Of a stretch of DNA of 8,901 nucleotides, positions 6,024 through 8,901 are shown piece by piece. Position 1 is the stretch's first letter. Every line of letters starts with the position of its first letter. A program made the translations under genes and the position numbers. The DNA is from an uncultured Eubacteriales bacterium. Its GTDB lineage: Bacteria > Bacillota > Clostridia > Lachnospirales > Lachnospiraceae. The stretch covers positions 1 through 8,901 of the forward strand of contig UQZF01000116.1 in assembly GCA_900545455.1 (NCBI GenBank), in the 5' to 3' direction. The notes beneath the pieces are model-generated. The model saw nothing but the letters and a program-made list of their open reading frames with translations, had not been told where the DNA came from and did not search any database.

Positions 6024-7697
6024 TTATTCTACGGAAACAATGTAATAATAGATAGGCTGACCACCGCTGTGCACCTCAAGGTCAAGGTCAGGGTAAGCCT
6101 CCTCAAGCTTAGCCGTGAGAGAGTTAATCTGTTCATCTGTTACATCTTCGCCGTAATAGACACTGATAAGCTCGGAATCATCATCAATAAGCTGTGAAAG
6201 CATATCAAGTGTGGTGCTCTCGATATCCTTGCCCACGGAAAGGATTGTCTTATCACCGATACCCATTATATCATTCTGCTTAATTTCCTTGCCATCCATT
6301 GAAGTATCGCGAACAGCATAAGTTACCTGTCCTGTCTTGACATTCTTCATCTCTGATGACATGTTCTCAAAGTTAGACTCAGCATCTGCTGTCTCGTCAA
6401 AATTGATGAGTGCAGTGATACCCTGTGGAATTGTCTTAGACGGAACCACAAATACATTCTTGTCTGTGACAATCGACTGAGCCTGATTGGCTGCAAGAAT
6501 AATGTTGGAATTGTTAGGGAAAATATACACATTCTCAGCATTAACCTTATCTATCGCATTGAGCATATCCTCTGTGCTCGGATTCATTGTCTGACCGCCT
6601 TCAATTACAACGTCAACTCCGAGTCCCTCAAATATTTCACTCAGACCGGCACCTGCCGATACTGATATAAATCCGTACTTTTTCTTAGGTTCTGCAGGCT
6701 TCTTGGCAGCTTCCTCTGCCGCCTTCTTCTCTGCTTCCGCCTTCTCAGCTTCCTTTATAAGTTTCTCCTTATGTTCCTCACGCATATTGTCAATCTTCAT
6801 CTTGCTGAGTGAGCCATAAGTAAGAGCCTTCTGGATTGCAAGACCTGGATCATTGGTATGTACATGTACCTTAACAATCTCATCGTCCGCAACAACGACT
6901 ATGGAATCACCTATAGACTCAAGATATGCCTTAAAGTTAAGTTCATCACCGTTATCGAACTTCTTCTCTACGTTGATTATAAACTCAGTGCAATAGCCGA
7001 ACTTGATATCGGCCTGAACAGCATCGGCTTCAACCTTAGCCGTCATTCCGCTGCCAAGTGCTGCGGTAAGGTCAATCTCCTTGCCGAGCAGACAGTCATA
7101 AGCACCGGATATAACCTCGATAAGTCCCTGTCCGCCTGAATCAACAACGCCCGCCTCTTTGAGTACAGGAAGCATCTCAGGTGTCTGTGAGAGCACATAA
7201 CGACCATGCTCAATGACCTGTCCTAAAATCTCCTCGAGGTCGCCGTTCTCGCACGCAAGTTCATTCATCTTGTCGGCAATTCCCTTGGCAACAGTGAGGA
7301 TTGTACCCTCCTTAGGCTTCATAACTGCCTTATAGGCTGTCTCTGTTGCCTTCTGAAATGCTCTTGCCAAAACTTCTGCATCTATAACCGTCACAGTCTT
7401 GATTTCCTTGGTAAATCCTCTGAAAAGCTGTGAAAGAATAACACCTGAGTTACCCCTCGCGCCTCTTAAAGAACCTCCGGATATAGCCTTGGACAAATTC
7501 TCAAATGTCGGTGCCGATATGGAACTTACCTCCTTAGCAGCCGACAGAATCGTCATAGTCATATTCGTTCCGGTGTCTCCATCAGGTACCGGGAATACGT
7601 TCAGTTCATTAATTACTTCTTTTTTTGCTTCCAGATTGGCAGCTCCGGCTAAAAAGCACTTTTTGAGCATGGCTGCATCTATGGTATTAATAGCCAC
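6024..7697 (-). CDS. fakA: Fatty acid kinase FakA / YloV (DhaL domain, DAK phosphatase family)
   Basis: 557 residues, close to B. subtilis YloV (about 553) and Staphylococcus FakA. With a FakB carrier, FakA phosphorylates fatty acids to acyl-phosphates for PlsX/PlsY phospholipid synthesis. Domains: N-terminal DhaL kinase with NVFPVPDGDTGTNM (33-46; Mg/ATP-binding Asp39, Asp41, Asn45), LRGARGNSGVILSQL (77-91) and DSGGQGL (186-192); a middle domain containing KVHVHTNDPG (276-285); a Lys/Ala/Glu-rich linker (about 305-340); and a C-terminal DegV-like domain with EGGQTMNPST (366-375). Start is GTG at 7697, chosen because AAGGAGG lies 9 nt upstream and MAINTIDAAMLKK matches the family N-terminus; the frame is open to an ATG at 7730 but that lies inside yloU. 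It is 25 nt after yloU, as in B. subtilis. No fakB is visible here. Confidence 0.95.
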   Translation of the reverse strand: MAINTIDAAMLKKCFLAGAANLEAKKEVINELNVFPVPDGDTGTNMTMTILSAAKEVSSISAPTFENLSKAISGGSLRGARGNSGVILSQLFRGFTKEIKTVTVIDAEVLARAFQKATETAYKAVMKPKEGTILTVAKGIADKMNELACENGDLEEILGQVIEHGRYVLSQTPEMLPVLKEAGVVDSGGQGLIEVISGAYDCLLGKEIDLTAALGSGMTAKVEADAVQADIKFGYCTEFIINVEKKFDNGDELNFKAYLESIGDSIVVVADDEIVKVHVHTNDPGLAIQKALTYGSLSKMKIDNMREEHKEKLIKEAEKAEAEKKAAEEAAKKPAEPKKKYGFISVSAGAGLSEIFEGLGVDVVIEGGQTMNPSTEDMLNAIDKVNAENVYIFPNNSNIILAANQAQSIVTDKNVFVVPSKTIPQGITALINFDETADAESNFENMSSEMKNVKTGQVTYAVRDTSMDGKEIKQNDIMGIGDKTILSVGKDIESTTLDMLSQLIDDDSELISVYYGEDVTDEQINSLTAKLEEAYPDLDLEVHSGGQPIYYYIVSVE

Positions 7698-7722
7698 TGT
7701 TAAAATCCTCCTTAAATAACGG

Positions 7723-8082
7723 TTAGTCAATTACTCTTACGCCATCAACAAATATATTGATCTGCTTAATCTTCATTCCTGCAAATTCCTCAACCTTGTA
7801 CTTAACACTGTTGACAAGATTGTCTGCCACTGCGGAGATAGACACTCCGTACGATACAATAACATGAAAATCCAAAGTAATCAAGTTATCTTCATCAATC
7901 TTTACATTAATCCCATGTGTGAGACTCTCTCTCTTGAGGAGCTTAACAAGACCGTCCTTCATGCTTACGGCTGCCATTCCGACAATACCGAAGCTCTCAA
8001 TAGCCGTGGTGCCTGCAAACATTGCAATAACTTCCGGGTCTATCATAACTGTTCCTAATTTATTTTCAATTCGACCTTTCAT
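7723..8082 (-). CDS. yloU: Asp23/Gls24 family envelope stress protein (YloU)
   Basis: 119 residues, matching B. subtilis YloU (about 120). Asp23/Gls24 proteins are small cytosolic or membrane-associated proteins linked to envelope stress; their biochemical role is unsettled. Recognisable features: LGTVMIDPEVIAMFAG (9-24), the Gly-rich turn FGIVGMAAVS (31-40), the strand region GINVKIDEDNLITLDFHVIVSYG (57-79), and the C-terminal VNIFVDGV-like QINIFVDGVRV (107-117). There is no signal peptide or membrane segment. Start ATG at 8082 has GGAGG 4 nt upstream; an in-frame ATG at 8142 is upstream and lacks a site. It is the first gene of the minus-strand series, directly before fakA. That conserved pairing suggests a role in FakA function or lipid homeostasis, but this is inference from context. 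Confidence 0.93.
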   Translation of the reverse strand: MKGRIENKLGTVMIDPEVIAMFAGTTAIESFGIVGMAAVSMKDGLVKLLKRESLTHGINVKIDEDNLITLDFHVIVSYGVSISAVADNLVNSVKYKVEEFAGMKIKQINIFVDGVRVID

Positions 8083-8096
8083 GGTTCCTCCAATCT

Positions 8097-8111
8097 CCGT
8101 GTGAATCACGG
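8097..8111 (-). promoter_or_regulatory. Small stem-loop in the yloU leader
   Basis: CCGTG and CACGG form a perfect 5-bp inverted repeat with a 5-nt loop, 5 nt before the yloU GGAGG. It has no T-run, so it is not a terminator. It could affect initiation or be chance. Confidence 0.3.
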
Positions 8112-8133
8112 TATACAAAGTCATGATATTACC

Positions 8134-8162
8134 ATTATACATTATTTTTGTAAAAAATGGAA
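8134..8162 (-). promoter_or_regulatory. Probable sigma-A promoter for yloU-fakA
   Basis: On the minus strand a consensus TATAAT (8139-8134) is preceded at 17 bp by TTCCAT (8162-8157), which is a weak -35. The start would fall near 8127, giving a leader of about 45 nt. The surrounding A/T tracts are shared with the divergent rpmB promoter, whose -35 lies about 40 bp away. Confidence 0.5.
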
Positions 8163-8200
8163 CTTAAAAGTGAAAATCTTTAAAAAAATATTTTTTTTGC

Positions 8201-8229
8201 TTGCAAAATGTTCTAATATCTGTTATCAT
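8201..8229 (+). promoter_or_regulatory. Sigma-A promoter for rpmB
   Basis: TTGCAA (8201-8206) and TATCAT (8224-8229) are spaced by exactly 17 bp. Upstream lies a long A/T tract (8179-8198) that resembles an UP element, as expected for a ribosomal protein gene. Transcription should begin near 8236, leaving a leader of about 45 nt that ends in AGGAGGTG (8269-8276), a perfect anti-SD match 5 nt before the ATG. Confidence 0.7.
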
Positions 8230-8281
8230 AACTTCTGTTGTCAGCCGAGTAGGCATTATTAAGCTTTGAGGAGGTGCAATC

Positions 8282-8467
8282 ATGGCAAAGTGTGCTGTTT
8301 GTGATAAGGGTGCTCATTTTGGACTCAAGGTAAGTCACTCTAACAGAAAATCAAACAAGATGTGGAAGTCAAACGTTAAGTCAGTTAAGGTTTTGACAAC
8401 AGCAGGTCCAAGAAAGATGTATGTATGTACTTCTTGCTTAAGATCAGGCGCTGTTACAAGAGCGTAG
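8282..8467 (+). CDS. rpmB: 50S ribosomal protein L28, zinc-ribbon form
   Basis: 61 residues, the usual bacterial length. L28 is a basic protein of the large ribosomal subunit. CxxC pairs at Cys4/Cys7 and Cys49/Cys52 show the zinc-binding (C+) form; bacteria often keep a Cys-free paralogue for zinc starvation. The family pattern is clear: CAVCDKGAHFGLKVSHSNRK at the N-terminus (4-23), the central basic W-K-S-N-V segment, and CTSCLRSG near the end. The start ATG has AGGAGGTG 5 nt upstream. The gene stands alone with its own promoter and terminator, divergent from yloU as in B. subtilis. Confidence 0.98.
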   Translation: MAKCAVCDKGAHFGLKVSHSNRKSNKMWKSNVKSVKVLTTAGPRKMYVCTSCLRSGAVTRA

Positions 8468-8488
8468 TCAAGAGTTTGATGTTAATTA

Positions 8489-8517
8489 AGCCCCGGAATT
8501 ATTCCGAGGCTTTTTTT
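8489..8517 (+). terminator. Rho-independent terminator after rpmB
   Basis: AGCC-C-CGGAA, loop TTA, TTCCG-A-GGCT forms a 9-bp stem with a single C/A mismatch, followed by seven T residues. It starts 21 nt after the rpmB stop. On the opposite strand the tail reads TTAATTAA, so it may weakly serve the convergent small gene as well. Confidence 0.88.
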
Positions 8518-8537
8518 ACGTCCACCACTTGTGATTT

Positions 8538-8681
8538 TTATTTACAACAGCAGAACAGATTGTAGCCACACACCATCAGAAGAATTATAATCACAATCCC
8601 CCAGAATACATTTTCAATCAGCAGCCCGATTATCATCCCCACTGCAATCCAGAACATCATAAAGCCTATTATTCTTATCAC
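8538..8681 (-). CDS. Small hydrophobic membrane protein (47 residues)
   Basis: A 47-residue frame starting at GTG 8681, with GGGAG (8693-8689) 7 nt upstream. The protein begins (M)IRIIGFMMFW and is almost entirely hydrophobic, with two possible short membrane segments (about 4-22 and 25-41) around LIENVFWG, ending in GYNLFCCCK. The layout (short N-terminus, turn with Glu-Asn, second helix, GYNLFCC end) resembles small uncharacterised membrane proteins I associate with Clostridia, but I cannot name a family. The Cys cluster at the end could bind metal, be oxidised or be acylated; this is speculative. It converges on rpmB and its terminator. An upstream in-frame GTG at 8699 lacks a ribosome binding site. 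It is below usual ORF length cut-offs and easily missed. Confidence 0.65.
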   Translation of the reverse strand: MIRIIGFMMFWIAVGMIIGLLIENVFWGIVIIILLMVCGYNLFCCCK

Positions 8682-8717
8682 ACGAACTCTCCCGAACACA
8701 TCATGCTGCTCTGCTTT

Positions 8718-8723
8718 ATTATA
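8718..8723 (-). promoter_or_regulatory. Possible -10 element for the small membrane protein gene
   Basis: CATATAAT on the minus strand contains a perfect TATAAT (8723-8718), about 37 nt before the GTG start. The only -35-like hexamer, TTGTGA, is 20 bp upstream, too far for a good sigma-A promoter. CATATAAT is also one base from the sigma-E -10 consensus CATACAAT, but no matching -35 is seen. Confidence 0.3.
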
Positions 8724-8755
8724 TGCCGGTTTTCATACTTAATTCACAAAAGAGC

Positions 8756-8901
8756 TTATTTATTATCATTAGTCACATCTCCGCTTCCTTCAAGCGATAT
8801 GGCATCTCCCATTGTGTGAGGCTCAGGTTTCGTAATGGCAAGGATGAAATCTTTATTTCTCGCTAAAATTTCTCTTATTTCACGCTTGTACTGTCCCGAA
8901 T
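8756..8901 (-). CDS. C-terminal fragment of an unrecognised protein
   Basis: An open frame enters from the right edge and ends at TAA 8758-8756; 47 residues are visible. It begins SGQYKREIREILARNKDFIL, continues AITKPEPHTMGDAI, and ends with an acidic, polar, probably flexible tail (SLEGSGDVTNDNK). Codon use is like its neighbours, and the mix of an amphipathic basic helix followed by a hydrophobic strand looks like a genuine globular C-terminus. I do not recognise the family. It lies 74 nt upstream of the small membrane protein gene on the same strand, with no terminator seen between them. Confidence 0.6.
   Translation of the reverse strand, partial: SGQYKREIREILARNKDFILAITKPEPHTMGDAISLEGSGDVTNDNK

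Noticed and set aside
7399..7719. Plus-strand open frame (106 codons) antisense to the fakA N-terminus
   Set aside because: It is opposite the highly conserved DhaL domain; the frame lacks a start signal and any family resemblance.
7698..7730. Upstream in-frame ATG for fakA at 7730
   Set aside because: It lies inside the end of yloU, has no ribosome binding site, and adds residues absent from the family; GTG 7697 has AAGGAGG at 9 nt.
8083..8142. Upstream in-frame ATG for yloU at 8142
   Set aside because: It overlaps the TATAAT region and the leader hairpin, has no ribosome binding site, and would make YloU longer than usual.

Overview
The window looks like a chromosomal housekeeping segment from a spore-forming, moderately AT-rich Firmicute, most likely a clostridial (Lachnospiraceae-like) species. 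The evidence is strong AGGAGG-type ribosome binding sites throughout, a YlbJ-type sporulation membrane protein, a zinc-ribbon L28, the YloU/FakA pair, and a coaD-linked coiled-coil protein typical of Clostridia. I see no mobile element, CRISPR array, prophage, tRNA or rRNA.

Layout. Left edge (1-502, minus): the N-terminal third of an M20C Xaa-His dipeptidase (PepD). A 142-bp divergent intergenic region follows, holding an 11-bp direct repeat and a stem-loop. ylbJ (645-1589, plus) converges on, and overlaps by 30 bp, the last gene of a long minus-strand series. Read in transcription order, that series is: yloU/Asp23 (8082-7723), fakA/yloV (7697-6024), an intrinsic terminator, recG (5919-3904), a histidine-phosphatase gene (3868-3266), rsmD (3249-2692), coaD (2666-2184) and a coiled-coil gene (2168-1560). 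rpmB (8282-8467, plus) diverges from yloU and has its own promoter and terminator. At the right edge are a 47-residue membrane miniprotein gene on the minus strand (8681-8538) and the C-terminal end of an unrecognised minus-strand gene (8756-8901).

The order joins two blocks that lie apart in Bacillus subtilis: rpmB-yloU-yloV-(sdaAB-sdaAA)-recG and rsmD-coaD-ylbJ. Here the serine dehydratase genes are absent, a histidine phosphatase sits at the join, and ylbJ is inverted and separated from coaD by the coiled-coil gene. The products serve fatty-acid activation (FakA, probably with YloU), DNA repair (RecG), rRNA modification (RsmD), coenzyme A synthesis (CoaD) and sporulation (YlbJ).

Nothing here is clearly a novel system. 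The parts most worth a second look are: the coaD start, which lacks a normally spaced ribosome binding site and seems to borrow one from the end of rsmD across a perfect hairpin; the strong terminator 25 bp before the recG start; the operator-like repeat upstream of pepD; the uncharacterised coiled-coil protein; and the 47-residue membrane miniprotein.
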